Shown: positions 53,485 to 62,776 of the stretch, in pieces
How the letters are laid out: every line of letters begins with the position of its first letter
Position numbering within the stretch: position 1 is the stretch's first letter
Source: Burkholderia sp. Ax-1724
GTDB lineage: Bacteria; Pseudomonadota; Gammaproteobacteria; Burkholderiales; Burkholderiaceae
DNA: 64,000 bases
Assembly (NCBI RefSeq): GCF_011752995.1
Contig: NZ_VWWL01000001.1
Coordinates: 248,001-312,000, forward strand
Direction: 5' to 3'
Made by a program: the position numbers and the translations under genes
The notes under the pieces: generated by a model
Seen by the model: the letters and a program-made list of their open reading frames with translations, nothing else
Told to the model about the DNA's origin: nothing
Database searches by the model: none

Positions 53485-54315
53485 TCAACGACTCACGCGC
53501 GGCGCGAGCAGCGCGCGCTTGACCCGCTGCAGCGTGCGATAAGGCAGCGCGAGATGCAGCAGATTCTTCGCGAGACCGAGCCAGTCGTACGGATTGCCCG
53601 CGTTGAAATAGCGTAACTGCAAACGCAGCGTCGAGCCGATCTGGCGGCGCCGCTTCGTCGCGCTGATGCCACCTTCGTTCAGTTCGTAGTAGAGACCGAG
53701 TTCGGGCAGGTTCGCGCAGTCGTAGCGATCCATCAGACGTACGAACAGATCGAGGTCTTCCGCCGAACGATACTCGGCGCGATAGTTGCCGGCCGTGCGC
53801 ACGGCATCGATGCGCAGCATCATCGACGGATGCGCGAGGCACGAGCGGAAAAACCGCTGACGCCGGATCGCGTCCGGCTCGGTGGGCGGCGTCAGCATGA
53901 AGAGTGGTTCGCCCGCGCGCGTGACGACCTGGGTCCACATGCCGAGGCCCGCCACGTTCGGATGCCGTTCCATGAACGCGCGCTGCTTCGCGAGCCGTTG
54001 CGGCACCGCGCGGTCGCCCGTGTCGATACGCGCGGCGTAGCGAAAGCCGCGCTGCGCGAGCGCGTCGATGCCGGTTTGCAACGCGCGTTCGATGCCGCCG
54101 TTCTGCGCCATGCGCAGCACTTCGATATGCAGGTTCGGCAGTGTCGGCGCGACGATCGGCGGCGTGCTGCCGTCGTCGACGATCAGCACGTGCACCGGCG
54201 CATTTTCCTCGAACGAGGCGAGCGTGGCATCGAGGTCCGCCTGGCCGTTGTACGCGGGGATCAGCACCGCGACGTCGTCGAGCGGGATTTGCGCGGTGGC
54301 GGATGAATTCGTCAT
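53485..54315 (-). CDS. Glycosyltransferase family 2
   Basis: About 276 residues from the ATG at 54315, which overlaps the flippase stop (ATGA); the much longer open frame upstream is a shadow of the flippase gene. The GT2 fold starts DVAVLIPAYNGQADLDATL, with VLIVDDGSTPP, AARIDTGDRAVPQRL (metal site), LAHPSMMLRIDAV and YRSAEDLDLFVRL, the E-D-x-D motif in the acceptor region. The R-x-R-R-Q-I-G segment follows. It likely adds a sugar to the undecaprenyl-linked chain. No membrane segments. Confidence 0.88.
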   Translation of the reverse strand: MTNSSATAQIPLDDVAVLIPAYNGQADLDATLASFEENAPVHVLIVDDGSTPPIVAPTLPNLHIEVLRMAQNGGIERALQTGIDALAQRGFRYAARIDTGDRAVPQRLAKQRAFMERHPNVAGLGMWTQVVTRAGEPLFMLTPPTEPDAIRRQRFFRSCLAHPSMMLRIDAVRTAGNYRAEYRSAEDLDLFVRLMDRYDCANLPELGLYYELNEGGISATKRRRQIGSTLRLQLRYFNAGNPYDWLGLAKNLLHLALPYRTLQRVKRALLAPRVSR

Positions 54316-55574
54316 GGGCGCAGTTTGAAACGGATGTAATAAAGATTGACCGACGCGGCCGCGAGATAACCGGCCGCGAGACCCACGAGCGCGCCATACG
54401 CGCCGAGCCGCGCAATCGCGAGCAGATTGACCGCGAACGCCACCGCGAGCGCAAGCAGCCATTTCGCGAGCAGTACGAACTTGGCCTGATACTTGAGCAC
54501 GACCAGATTGCCGATTGCCTCGATACCGGCCGGCACGGACAACCACACGGCCCAGCGGAAAATCTCGATCGCGCCTTCGAAGTCCGGCCCGAACACGCGG
54601 CGAATGATAAAGCCCGCGAGCAGGTCGAGCACGAGCGCGCCGGCCACCATCAGCACGGCGGTCAAGGCGGTCAGGCGCAGCATGTTGCGGCGCAGTTGCG
54701 CGATGCCCTGCACGCGATAGACAAAGGCCGGCGCGATGGTCTGCGCGAGCATCAGCGCGAGCGTGATCCAGTTTTCGTTCAACTGCTGCGCGGCCGAATA
54801 GCGTCCGAGGTCGGCGAACGAAATCGCGCGCTCGAGCATGAGTCGGTCCAGTTTCAGGAACAGATACATACAGATGAGCCCGAGCCAGAACACCGTGCCC
54901 GCGCTCGCGAAGTGTTTGAACAGCGTCCGGTCGACATGCCAGCCGAGCTTGCCGCCATGCCGGCGCATGAAGTAGAGCACCAGCACCGCGCCGATCGCCG
55001 CGGATTCGAGCGCCCACAGCCAGCCGAAGCGCGCGGGCGCGGCCATCGCGCGCACCAGCAGATAGACGAGGCCGGCCTTGAGCACCGCCGTGCTCATGCT
55101 GGTCAGCAACTGCGGCTTGCTGTAGGTCATGCTTTGCAGCCACGCGTTGATGATGCCGACGAACGGTTCGCGAAACAGCATGGTCACCGCGAGGCCCGCG
55201 AGCATCGCGCCGACGAGCGGTTCGAACAGATGCAGCGCGATGCCGAGCCACGTGAGCAGCAGCGCGATGGCCGACACGGAAAAGCGCAACGCAAAGGCGC
55301 TGCCGAGCACGGTGCCGAGTTGTGCGGGCGCGCGATTGACGATGGTCGGCACGAGGATTTCCGCGCCGCACACCCAGGTGATCGGCGACAGCACGAGCAG
55401 CAGCGTGTTCGCGTATTGCCACTTGCCGAACGTGTCGGGCCCGAAGTAACGCGCGAGCATGCCGCTGATCGCGATCGCGACGCCGATCTGCGTGAGCCGT
55501 TCGAGTCCGAGCCAGATGATGTTCGTGAACGCGCGCGTGACGTCGGGATTGGCGAAACGTTTGAGCGTCAGCAT
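54312..55574 (-). CDS. Wzx-type flippase, second copy
   Basis: About 420 residues and twelve or more membrane helices, of the polysaccharide transporter branch of the MOP superfamily. It begins MLTLKRFANPDVTRAFTNII; an upstream ATG at 55613 would add 13 Arg-rich residues and cannot be excluded. Typical parts are RYFGPDTFGKWQYANTLLLV, KLDRLMLERAISFADLGRYS, APAFVYRVQGIAQL and RRVFGPDFEGAIEIFRWAVW. It shares only the fold with the Wzx at 38551. Together with the GT2, GT4 and galE genes it suggests a second, separate undecaprenyl-linked glycan, but no second polymerase is seen. Confidence 0.87.
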   Translation of the reverse strand: MLTLKRFANPDVTRAFTNIIWLGLERLTQIGVAIAISGMLARYFGPDTFGKWQYANTLLLVLSPITWVCGAEILVPTIVNRAPAQLGTVLGSAFALRFSVSAIALLLTWLGIALHLFEPLVGAMLAGLAVTMLFREPFVGIINAWLQSMTYSKPQLLTSMSTAVLKAGLVYLLVRAMAAPARFGWLWALESAAIGAVLVLYFMRRHGGKLGWHVDRTLFKHFASAGTVFWLGLICMYLFLKLDRLMLERAISFADLGRYSAAQQLNENWITLALMLAQTIAPAFVYRVQGIAQLRRNMLRLTALTAVLMVAGALVLDLLAGFIIRRVFGPDFEGAIEIFRWAVWLSVPAGIEAIGNLVVLKYQAKFVLLAKWLLALAVAFAVNLLAIARLGAYGALVGLAAGYLAAASVNLYYIRFKLRP

Positions 55575-55867
55575 CCGTTGGCCGCCCGCCGTTGCGCGCC
55601 GGCGCGGCCGCATTGCGCGGCGCCCCGCATGTTCGCCCGCCCGGCCGGCAGCCGCGGCAACTTTACAAAAGGAGGGCGTCTAAGCATTAGAATGGCGTTA
55701 TTCAGGCTGGTCAGAAGAACGCAATTATAAGTTGGAACCGGATCGCTTCCGGCAAGGGCGCGTCGCGGCGAGGCAAGGCCCGGTTTTAGCGTGGTTTTTA
55801 CCGCGATTTTTACCGGTCACCGACGGTGCGCAGGTCAAAATTTTCCATTGCACGCAAGTGAGCCAAC

Positions 55868-57262
55868 ATGATCTCCAAATCCATTTTCAAGGCGTATGAC
55901 ATTCGTGGCGTCGTCGGCAAGACGCTCGATGCCGAGACCGCGCGTTCCATCGGCCGCGCGTTCGGCAGCGAAGTGCGTGCGCAGGGCGGCGACGCGGTCG
56001 TGGTCGCGCGCGACGGCCGCCTGTCGGGTCCCGAACTGATCCAGGCGTTGTCCGACGGTTTGCGCGCGGCAGGTGTCGACGTCGTCAACGTCGGCATGGT
56101 GCCCACGCCGGTCGGCTACTTCGCGGCAAGCGTGCCGCTCAAGCTCGCGGGCGGCGAGCGCCGCGTCGATTCGTGCATCGTCGTGACCGGCAGCCACAAT
56201 CCGCCCGACTACAACGGCTTCAAGATGGTCCTGCGCGGCGCGGCCATTTACGGCGAGCAGATTCTCGCGCTGCATCAGCGCATCGTCGACGAAAACTTCG
56301 CGCAAGGCAGTGGCTCGTACGCCGAGTACGACATCGCCGACGAGTATCTCGAGCGCATCGCGAGCGACGTGAAGCTCGCGCGCCCGATCAAGATCGTCGT
56401 CGATACCGGCAACGGCGTGGCCGGCGGCCTCGCGCCGAAGCTGTTCAAAAAGCTCGGCTGCGAACTCGTCGAACTCTTCACCGAAGTCGACGGCAACTTC
56501 CCGAACCATCACCCGGACCCGGCGCACCCCGAAAATCTCGAAGACGTGATTCGCGCGCTGAAGGAAACCGATGCCGAAATCGGCTTCGCGTTCGACGGCG
56601 ACGGCGACCGCCTGGGCGTCGTCACGAAAGACGGCCAGATCATCTATCCGGACCGTCAGCTGATGCTGTTCGCCGAAGAAGTCCTGTCGCGCAACAAGGG
56701 CGCGCAGATCATCTACGACGTGAAGTGCACGCGCAATCTCGCGAAGTGGGTCAAGGACAAGGGCGGTGAGCCGCTGATGTGGAAGACCGGCCACTCGCTC
56801 GTGAAGGCGAAGCTGCGCGAAACCGGCGCGCCGCTCGCGGGCGAAATGAGCGGCCACGTGTTCTTCAAGGACCGCTGGTACGGTTTCGACGACGGCCTGT
56901 ACACGGGCGCGCGTCTGCTCGAAATCCTCACGCGCGTCGCCGATCCGAGCCAGCTGCTGAACTCGCTGCCGAACTCGCACGCCACGCCCGAGCTGCAACT
57001 GAAGCTCGAAGAGGGCGAGAACTTCGAACTGATCGCGCGCTTGCAGAAGAACGCGCAGTTCACCGGCGCGGACGACGTCGTGAAGATCGACGGCCTGCGC
57101 GTCGAGTATCCGGACGGCTTCGGTCTCGCGCGTTCGTCGAACACGACGCCAGTCGTCGTGATGCGTTTCGAGGCCGACAACGACGCGGCGTTGAAGCGCA
57201 TCCAGGACGATTTCCGCCGCGTGATTCTCGCGGAGAAAGCCGACGCGAAACTGCCGTTCTGA
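55868..57262 (+). CDS. manB: Phosphomannomutase/phosphoglucomutase
   Basis: A 464-residue hexose-phosphate mutase of the AlgC/ManB type. The phosphoserine loop is VVTGSHNPPDYNGFKMV, the metal-binding loop FAFDGDGDRLGVV, and the sugar-binding loop LAGEMSGHVFFKDRWYGFDD. SSNTTPVVVMRFEAD at the end is the phosphate-binding loop. Length is normal. It supplies mannose 1-phosphate or glucose 1-phosphate for nucleotide sugars used by the neighbouring loci. It has its own 293-bp upstream gap, divergent from the Wzx gene, and a good terminator behind it. The symbol manB is used for the family; algC would be equally acceptable. Confidence 0.93.
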   Translation: MISKSIFKAYDIRGVVGKTLDAETARSIGRAFGSEVRAQGGDAVVVARDGRLSGPELIQALSDGLRAAGVDVVNVGMVPTPVGYFAASVPLKLAGGERRVDSCIVVTGSHNPPDYNGFKMVLRGAAIYGEQILALHQRIVDENFAQGSGSYAEYDIADEYLERIASDVKLARPIKIVVDTGNGVAGGLAPKLFKKLGCELVELFTEVDGNFPNHHPDPAHPENLEDVIRALKETDAEIGFAFDGDGDRLGVVTKDGQIIYPDRQLMLFAEEVLSRNKGAQIIYDVKCTRNLAKWVKDKGGEPLMWKTGHSLVKAKLRETGAPLAGEMSGHVFFKDRWYGFDDGLYTGARLLEILTRVADPSQLLNSLPNSHATPELQLKLEEGENFELIARLQKNAQFTGADDVVKIDGLRVEYPDGFGLARSSNTTPVVVMRFEADNDAALKRIQDDFRRVILAEKADAKLPF

Positions 57263-57323
57263 CGGCGGCGCGGCGGTGCCGCGGTCCTGGTCGCAACAGG
57301 TCGAAGCACCGCCGCCATCGAAC

Positions 57324-57358
57324 GCGGCGCGGGCGGTATTGCCCGCGCCGCATTTTTC
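57324..57358 (+). terminator. Rho-independent terminator after manB
   Basis: An 11-bp GC stem, GCGGCGCGGGC and complement, around the loop GGTATT is followed by ATTTTTC. It lies about 60 nt after the manB stop. Confidence 0.88.
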
Positions 57359-57528
57359 ATGTCGCGCCAAGGCGGGGCCTCTCTCGCATTCTTATGTGAC
57401 GTTTTGATGCGCGGCCCACGCGGCGCGCTAGAATTGCCGTCCTCTGCCCTGTCGGGGGCTTGGCGCGCGTCGCCGGGTTCGGGGCTTTATCAACGCATCT
57501 TCGAGCCGGACAGCCGGTTTTCCCACTC

Positions 57529-58530
57529 TTGAGCGCGCAAAAGATACTGATCGTGAGGGTGTCGTCGCTGGGCGACGTCGTTCACAACATGCCGGTGATC
57601 GCCGACATCCGGCGCCGCCATCCCGATGCGCAGATCGACTGGCTCGTCGAAGAGAGCTTCGTCGGGCTCGTGGAACTCGTCGGCGGCGTGCGGCGCGCGA
57701 TTCCGGTGTCGCTGCGGCGCTGGCGCAAGCGCATCCTGTCGGTCGGCAACTGGCGCGAGATCGGCGCGTTTCGCCGCGCGCTCGCGGCCGAGCACTACGA
57801 TCTCGTGATCGACTGCCAGGGGCTCATCAAGACCGCCTGGGTGTCGAGCATGGCGCGCGGACCGGTGACCGGTCTCGCGAACCGCACCGAGGGCGCGGGC
57901 TTCGAATGGCCGGTGCGCTTCTTCTACGACCGGCGCGTGCCGATCGAGCCGCGCACGCACGTAGTCGAGCGCACGCGGCAACTGGTGGCGGCGGCGCTCG
58001 GCGACCCCGCGCCGCAACCGACCGACGAGATCGACTTCGGCCTCGATACGCGCCGTGCGGCGCTCGCGCTGTCGCAGGCGAATCTGAACCTGCCGGTGCC
58101 GTACGTCGTGTTCGTGCACGCGACCTCGCGCGCCGACAAGCAGTGGCCCGATACCGCGTGGATCGAACTCGGGCAGTCGCTCGTGCGGCGCGGCGCGTCG
58201 CTCGTGCTGCCGTGGGGCAGCGAGGCCGAGCGCGCGACCAGCGAGCGGCTCGCGAAGGAATTCGGCGCGGCCGCGATCGTGCCGCCGAAGCTGTCGCTGC
58301 CGGCGGTGGTCGGCCTGATCGAGGGCGCGGCTGCGACGGTCGGGGTCGACACGGGGCTGGTGCACATCGCCGCGGCGCTGAAGCGGCCCACGGTCGAGTT
58401 GTACAATTTCTCCACTGCGTGGCGCACCGGCGGCTACTGGTCGCCGAACGTCGTCAATCTCGGCGCGGCCGGGCAGCCGCCGACGCTGCAACAGGTCAAG
58501 TCGGCGCTGGCGGGCTTCGGTCTTCTATAG
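57529..58530 (+). CDS. waaC: Lipopolysaccharide heptosyltransferase I
   Basis: About 333 residues, a GT9 enzyme of LPS core synthesis. The TTG at 57529 (LSAQKILIVRVSSLGDVVH) is preferred since K-I-L-I-V-R-x-S-S-x-G-D is the usual start of WaaC; the open frame reaches further upstream without coding character. VIDCQGLIKTAWVSSMARG, VVFVHATSRADKQWPDTAW and VGVDTGLVHIAAALKRPTV follow, the last being the ADP-heptose-binding motif. It adds the first L-glycero-D-manno-heptose to Kdo2-lipid A at the inner membrane. It leads the core operon waaC-kdoO-waaA with short gaps. Confidence 0.93.
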   Translation: MSAQKILIVRVSSLGDVVHNMPVIADIRRRHPDAQIDWLVEESFVGLVELVGGVRRAIPVSLRRWRKRILSVGNWREIGAFRRALAAEHYDLVIDCQGLIKTAWVSSMARGPVTGLANRTEGAGFEWPVRFFYDRRVPIEPRTHVVERTRQLVAAALGDPAPQPTDEIDFGLDTRRAALALSQANLNLPVPYVVFVHATSRADKQWPDTAWIELGQSLVRRGASLVLPWGSEAERATSERLAKEFGAAAIVPPKLSLPAVVGLIEGAAATVGVDTGLVHIAAALKRPTVELYNFSTAWRTGGYWSPNVVNLGAAGQPPTLQQVKSALAGFGLL

Positions 58531-58618
58531 CCGGGGCCGCCATCCCCCGCGTCCACTGCAATCCGCCGGTGCGCTGCGCCTTGAGCACCTTCCGCACCTT
58601 CCGTTCCCAAGGGCGACC

Positions 58619-59503
58619 ATGAACGAAACCCAGATCATCGAAGTAGCGAGCGCCGATTGGCACGGCCGCAACCTGTCCGTGCCGCGCGAGACGCTGCTCG
58701 CCGGCGTCGAGCGCGGCAAGGTGCTGTACTTCCCGAACCTGCGCTTCGCGATCGAAGGCGGCGAGCAGGCGCTGCTCGACCCGGCGCTCGCCGATCCGAA
58801 CCGCAAGAACATCAGCCTCGAACCGAACGGCGGCGCGCTGCACGGCGTGGCCGGCGACGCGGTCACGCAGTCGGCCGTGCGCGCGCTGGTGGCGCGCTAC
58901 CAGGCCAACGCGCGCACGCTCGTCGACGGGCTGTTCCCCGAATACGACGGCAAGCTGCGCGTCGCGCCCACGAGCCTGCGGCTGCATCAGGTCGCCACGC
59001 GCCAAAGCTCGTGGCGCAAGGACGATAGCCGTCTGCACATCGACGCGTTTCCGTCGCGGCCCAATTACGGCGAGCGTATCCTGCGCGTGTTTACGAACGT
59101 CAATCCGCATGGCGAGCCGCGCGTGTGGCGCGTCGGCGAACCGTTCGAGGACATCGCGCAACGCTTCCTGCCGCGCATCAAGCCGCAGATGCCGGGCTCG
59201 GCATGGCTGCTGAATCTGCTGCACGTCACCAAGTCGCCGCGCAGCGAGTACGACCATCTAATGCTCAATCTGCACGACGGCATGAAGGCCGACCTCGACT
59301 ATCAGAAGACGAGCCCGCAGGAGACCATGCGGTTTCCGCCGGGCTGCGTGTGGGTGTGCTTCTCCGATCAGGCCTCGCATGCGGTGATGTCCGGCCAGTT
59401 CATGCTCGAACAGACGTTCTTCCTGCCGGTGAAGGCGATGGCGCAGCCCGAGTGCGCGCCGCTCGGCATTCTCGAGCGCCTGAAGGGCAGGGCGCTGGTT
59501 TGA
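58619..59503 (+). CDS. kdoO: Kdo 3-hydroxylase (KdoO family)
   Basis: A 294-residue Fe(II)/2-oxoglutarate-type oxygenase. The H-x-D metal motif is in DSRLHIDAFPSRP, and a distal His in VCFSDQASHAVMSGQF. RVFTNVNPHGEPRVWRVGE and LMLNLHDGMKADLDYQ resemble the known KdoO proteins of Burkholderia and Yersinia, which convert the outer Kdo of the LPS core to Ko. A ribosome site AAGGGCG lies before the ATG. The place between waaC and waaA supports the function directly. The family name comes from memory of these proteins; no alignment was made. Confidence 0.87.
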   Translation: MNETQIIEVASADWHGRNLSVPRETLLAGVERGKVLYFPNLRFAIEGGEQALLDPALADPNRKNISLEPNGGALHGVAGDAVTQSAVRALVARYQANARTLVDGLFPEYDGKLRVAPTSLRLHQVATRQSSWRKDDSRLHIDAFPSRPNYGERILRVFTNVNPHGEPRVWRVGEPFEDIAQRFLPRIKPQMPGSAWLLNLLHVTKSPRSEYDHLMLNLHDGMKADLDYQKTSPQETMRFPPGCVWVCFSDQASHAVMSGQFMLEQTFFLPVKAMAQPECAPLGILERLKGRALV

Positions 59504-59735
59504 GCGCCGCGGTTGGCCTGATGGCCTGGCGGGGCGCGCCGGCCGCTTGTTTGTCGTGGGGTGAGATCGATGCGAGTCGCGCGAGTTGCGTGGGCGGTGT
59601 GATTCGCGCGGGCGCGGCGATCGGCGCGATTCACCTAAAGCGTCCGAACCACACGAACTACGTGCATCCCGTGCACCCCACGCGCCGCGCGGATCATTCG
59701 AGCCGCCCGAGCCATGCGAACGATGCGGAGCGCCG

Positions 59736-61049
59736 ATGCTAAGAGCGATTTATCGCGCGCTCTGGTGGCTCGTCGCGCCGCTGGCCGTGCTGCGTCTGTT
59801 GATCCGTTCGCGCAAGGAGCGCGGATATCGCGAGCATATCGGCGAGCGCTTCGGCTATGCGCGCGGCCGCCTGCCCGAGGACAGCGCGCCGTTGATCTGG
59901 GTGCATGCGGTGTCGGTCGGCGAAACGCGCGCTGCGCAGCCGCTCATCGATGCATTGATGAAGGCGCGTCCCGACGCACGCATTCTGCTCACGCACATGA
60001 CGCCGAGCGGCCGCGCGACCGGCACCGGGATTTTCGGCGACCGCGTGCTGCGCTGTTATCTGCCCTACGACATGCCTCACGCGGTGCGGCGTTTTCTGCG
60101 CGCGTGGCGGCCGTCGCTCGGTCTCGTGATGGAGACCGAAGTGTGGCCGACGCTGATCGACGAATGCCGCCGCGCCGACGTACCGCTCATATTGACCAAT
60201 GCGCGGATGTCGGCGCGTTCGTACAAGCGCGCGGCGAAGTTCGGCAGCGCGACGAAGGACGTGTTCGGTGGTTTCGCGCGCGTGCTCGCGCAGAGCCCGT
60301 CCGATGCCGAACGGCTGACCGCGCTCGGCGCGCGCAACGTCGCGGTGCTCGGCAATCTGAAGTTCGATATGAGCACGCCGCCCGAACTCGTGGCGCGCGG
60401 TCATGCGTGGCGCGCCGCGATCGGCACGCGGCCCGTGTGGGTCGCGGCCAGCACGCGCGAGGGCGAAGAGGCGCTCGTGCTCGAAGCGTTTGCGGCGCTT
60501 GGCGTCGACGATGCGCTGCTGATTCTGGTGCCGCGTCATCCGCAGCGCTTCAACGAGGTCGCGGGGCTTGTCGAGAAGGCGGGCTTGCGGCTCGAACGCC
60601 GCTCGAACTGGGCGCCCGATGCGAAGCTCGCGTCGGCGGCGCGAAGCGTGGACGACGGCGTGCCGCCGTTGTCTGCGGACGTGAAGGTGCTGCTCGGCGA
60701 TTCGATGGGCGAACTGGGTGCTTACTATGCGGCGTCGGACCTTGCGTTTATCGGCGGCAGTCTGTTGCCGCTCGGCGGACAGAATCTGATCGAAGCGTGC
60801 GCGGTCGGCGTGCCGGTGCTGATCGGCCCGCACGTGTTCAACTTCACCCAGGCCACTGCCGACGCGGTCGCGGCCGGCGCCGCCGTGCAGGTGCAGGACC
60901 CGGCCGATCTGGCGCGCGCGTTGCGCGAGCTGTTTGGCGACAGGGCGCGGCGGCTGGCGATGGGTGGCGCGGCGGCGGCGTTCGCCGCACGGCACAGCGG
61001 AGCGACGGCGCGGACGGTGGATGTGTTGACGGCGGTGTTGCCGGGATGA
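59736..61049 (+). CDS. waaA: Kdo transferase (3-deoxy-D-manno-octulosonic acid transferase)
   Basis: About 437 residues. The start at 59736 (MLRAIYRALWWLVAPLAVLR) gives the N-terminal membrane anchor; a 50-residue extension in frame has no coding character. LIWVHAVSVGETRAAQPLI, LLTHMTPSGRATG, LGLVMETEVWPTLIDEC with the catalytic Glu region, VPLILTNARMSARSY, and IGGSLLPLGGQNLIEACAVG are the family's hallmarks. It adds Kdo residues to lipid IVA. The stop overlaps the ATG of a small gene by 4 nt. Confidence 0.95.
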   Translation: MLRAIYRALWWLVAPLAVLRLLIRSRKERGYREHIGERFGYARGRLPEDSAPLIWVHAVSVGETRAAQPLIDALMKARPDARILLTHMTPSGRATGTGIFGDRVLRCYLPYDMPHAVRRFLRAWRPSLGLVMETEVWPTLIDECRRADVPLILTNARMSARSYKRAAKFGSATKDVFGGFARVLAQSPSDAERLTALGARNVAVLGNLKFDMSTPPELVARGHAWRAAIGTRPVWVAASTREGEEALVLEAFAALGVDDALLILVPRHPQRFNEVAGLVEKAGLRLERRSNWAPDAKLASAARSVDDGVPPLSADVKVLLGDSMGELGAYYAASDLAFIGGSLLPLGGQNLIEACAVGVPVLIGPHVFNFTQATADAVAAGAAVQVQDPADLARALRELFGDRARRLAMGGAAAAFAARHSGATARTVDVLTAVLPG

Positions 61050-61417
61050 GGAAAAAAGCCGATGGGCGGTTAATTCTTCTTCGGACTTTAATCAATCGAT
61101 GGGGGCCGCCGTTGATCGTGATGGGGACCGTCTTGGGTATGTATCACGCAGTGGTGGACCATTTTTACGGTGGCCGGATTTCTCTGCTTCAGGAGCAAGT
61201 TGCATTGCTCAAGCAGCAAAATGAAAGTCTGATGCAAAGCAATACGGAATTGCATCACACGCAATGTGATGTTCAGTATTCGCAGATCGATTCCGCCAGA
61301 AAACTGGCCGATATGCGAATGGCTCAGCTCACGTCGTCTATCCAGCTGGTTGGTGGGGGAGCCGTTAATCCAGATGACGTTGCTTATCGCTACATGTGTC
61401 TTCGCTTGAAGCGGTAG
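61046..61417 (+). CDS. Small membrane protein with coiled coil, unknown function
   Basis: A 123-residue protein whose ATG overlaps the waaA stop (ATGA). It has one hydrophobic segment near the N-terminus (PPLIVMGTVLGMYHAVV) and then a probable coiled coil (GRISLLQEQVALLKQQNES, ending near LADMRMAQL). Its base composition is markedly less GC-rich than that of waaA before it and ureG after it. The N-in topology with a periplasmic coiled coil would fit an assembly or anchoring protein. No family is recognised. The gene is convergent with ureG, with only 2 nt between the stops. Confidence 0.65.
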   Translation: MRKKADGRLILLRTLINRWGPPLIVMGTVLGMYHAVVDHFYGGRISLLQEQVALLKQQNESLMQSNTELHHTQCDVQYSQIDSARKLADMRMAQLTSSIQLVGGGAVNPDDVAYRYMCLRLKR

Positions 61418-61419
61418 TC

Positions 61420-62076
61420 TCACACCCTCAACAACCCCTTCTTTTCAATAAACGCGACCACCTCGTCCAGGCCCGCGAGCGCCTTCAGATTGCACATCAC
61501 AAATGGCCGCTCGCCGCGCATCCTGGTCGCATCGGACGCCATCACGTCGAGGTTCGCGCCGACCAGCGGCGCGAGGTCCGTCTTGTTGATGACGAGCAGA
61601 TCCGACTTGGTGATACCGGGGCCGCCCTTGCGCGGAATCTTCTCGCCGCCCGCGACGTCGATTACGTAGATCGTCAGGTCCGACAGTTCCGGGCTGAAGG
61701 TCGCCGCGAGATTGTCGCCGCCCGATTCGATGAACACGATGTCCGCGTCGGGAAAACGTGTGAGCATGCGCTCGACCGCTTCGAGGTTGATCGACGCATC
61801 CTCGCGGATCGCCGTATGCGGGCAGCCGCCCGTCTCGACGCCCATGATTCGCTCGGCCGGCAACGCGCCCGCCACCGTCAGCAGACGCTGGTCCTCTTTC
61901 GTGTAGATGTCGTTCGTGATCGCGACGAGGTCGTACCGGTCGCGCATCGCCTTGCACAGCATTTCGAGCAACGTGGTCTTGCCCGAGCCGACCGGACCGC
62001 CGACGCCCACGCGCAGCGGCGGCAGTTTCTTCGTGCGGGGTCGGGCGGGGAAAGCGGAATGATGAGGTGCGTTCAT
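61420..62076 (-). CDS. ureG: Urease accessory GTPase UreG
   Basis: About 218 residues from the ATG at 62076. P-loop [18 protein letters not shown], the Ni-binding C-P-H motif in [32 protein letters not shown] and the G-specificity motif [11 protein letters not shown] are all present. UreG drives nickel insertion into urease with UreD, UreF and UreE in the cytoplasm. It is the last gene of the - strand urease operon, 19 nt after the ureF stop. Confidence 0.97.
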   Translation of the reverse strand: MNAPHHSAFPARPRTKKLPPLRVGVGGPVGSGKTTLLEMLCKAMRDRYDLVAITNDIYTKEDQRLLTVAGALPAERIMGVETGGCPHTAIREDASINLEAVERMLTRFPDADIVFIESGGDNLAATFSPELSDLTIYVIDVAGGEKIPRKGGPGITKSDLLVINKTDLAPLVGANLDVMASDATRMRGERPFVMCNLKALAGLDEVVAFIEKKGLLRV

Positions 62077-62095
62077 GATGGATCGTGTGAGCGTG

Positions 62096-62776
62096 TTACG
62101 AGCGGAAGAGCCGCGAATACTGCGACTCGTGGCGCGCCGAGAGAATGCCGAGTTGCGGCGCGAACGTGTTGATGTCCTCGCGCGAGGTCGCGAGCGCCCG
62201 CGCGACGGCCGCATCGATCGGCCCGCGCAGCGCGACGAGGATGCGCTGGCCCGCGAGCTGTCCGAGCGGCACCGCCTTCAGGGCGGCGGCGGCCTGGTTC
62301 TCGACCCAGCTGAACGCGTAGGCGGCCAGCGCGGCATCGGCGGCGGCGTCGTGCGCATAGGCGGCGAAGGCGAACGCGGTCGGCTGCGCGAGCGGCGTGA
62401 GCGTGGCGAGCGTCGCGCGTCGTGACGCATCGCCCCATTCGAGCGACACGCACAACTGCCGCAGCGACCAGCCCATCTGCTCCGTTTCGCGCCGCAGTTC
62501 GGCCGATTCGCGGCTCGCGAGAAATTCGCCGTTGGCATCGGCGAGGCCGGCCGCGTCGTGCGTGCGCCAGCGCTCCATCTGCTGCGCGAGAAACGGCAGC
62601 TCGCAGCGTGCGAGCACGTCGGTCAGGCCGCTTGCGATCCAGTCGCGCGCGGAATCTGCGTCGGTGATCAATTGCGCTTCGATGGCTGCTTCGAGGCCCT
62701 GCGAATAGCTGAACGCGCCGATCGGCAGCGCCGGCGACGCGAGATGCAGCAGTGCGGTGAGTTCAGCGATGCGCAT
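62096..62776 (-). CDS. ureF: Urease accessory protein UreF
   Basis: About 226 residues from the ATG at 62776 ([20 protein letters not shown]), preferred over a longer frame that runs through the His-rich end of ure[17 protein letters not shown] and [13 protein letters not shown] text ([14 protein letters not shown]) are typical of UreF, an all-helical chaperone that acts on the UreD-UreG complex as a GTPase regulator. The start overlaps the end of ureE by 14 nt. Confidence 0.93.
   Translation of the reverse strand: MRIAELTALLHLASPALPIGAFSYSQGLEAAIEAQLITDADSARDWIASGLTDVLARCELPFLAQQMERWRTHDAAGLADANGEFLASRESAELRRETEQMGWSLRQLCVSLEWGDASRRATLATLTPLAQPTAFAFAAYAHDAAADAALAAYAFSWVENQAAAALKAVPLGQLAGQRILVALRGPIDAAVARALATSREDINTFAPQLGILSARHESQYSRLFRS

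Noticed and set aside
54316..55422. Extension of the GT2 frame at 53485
   Set aside because: It runs through the Wzx gene out of frame; the ATGA at 54312-54315 sets the start.
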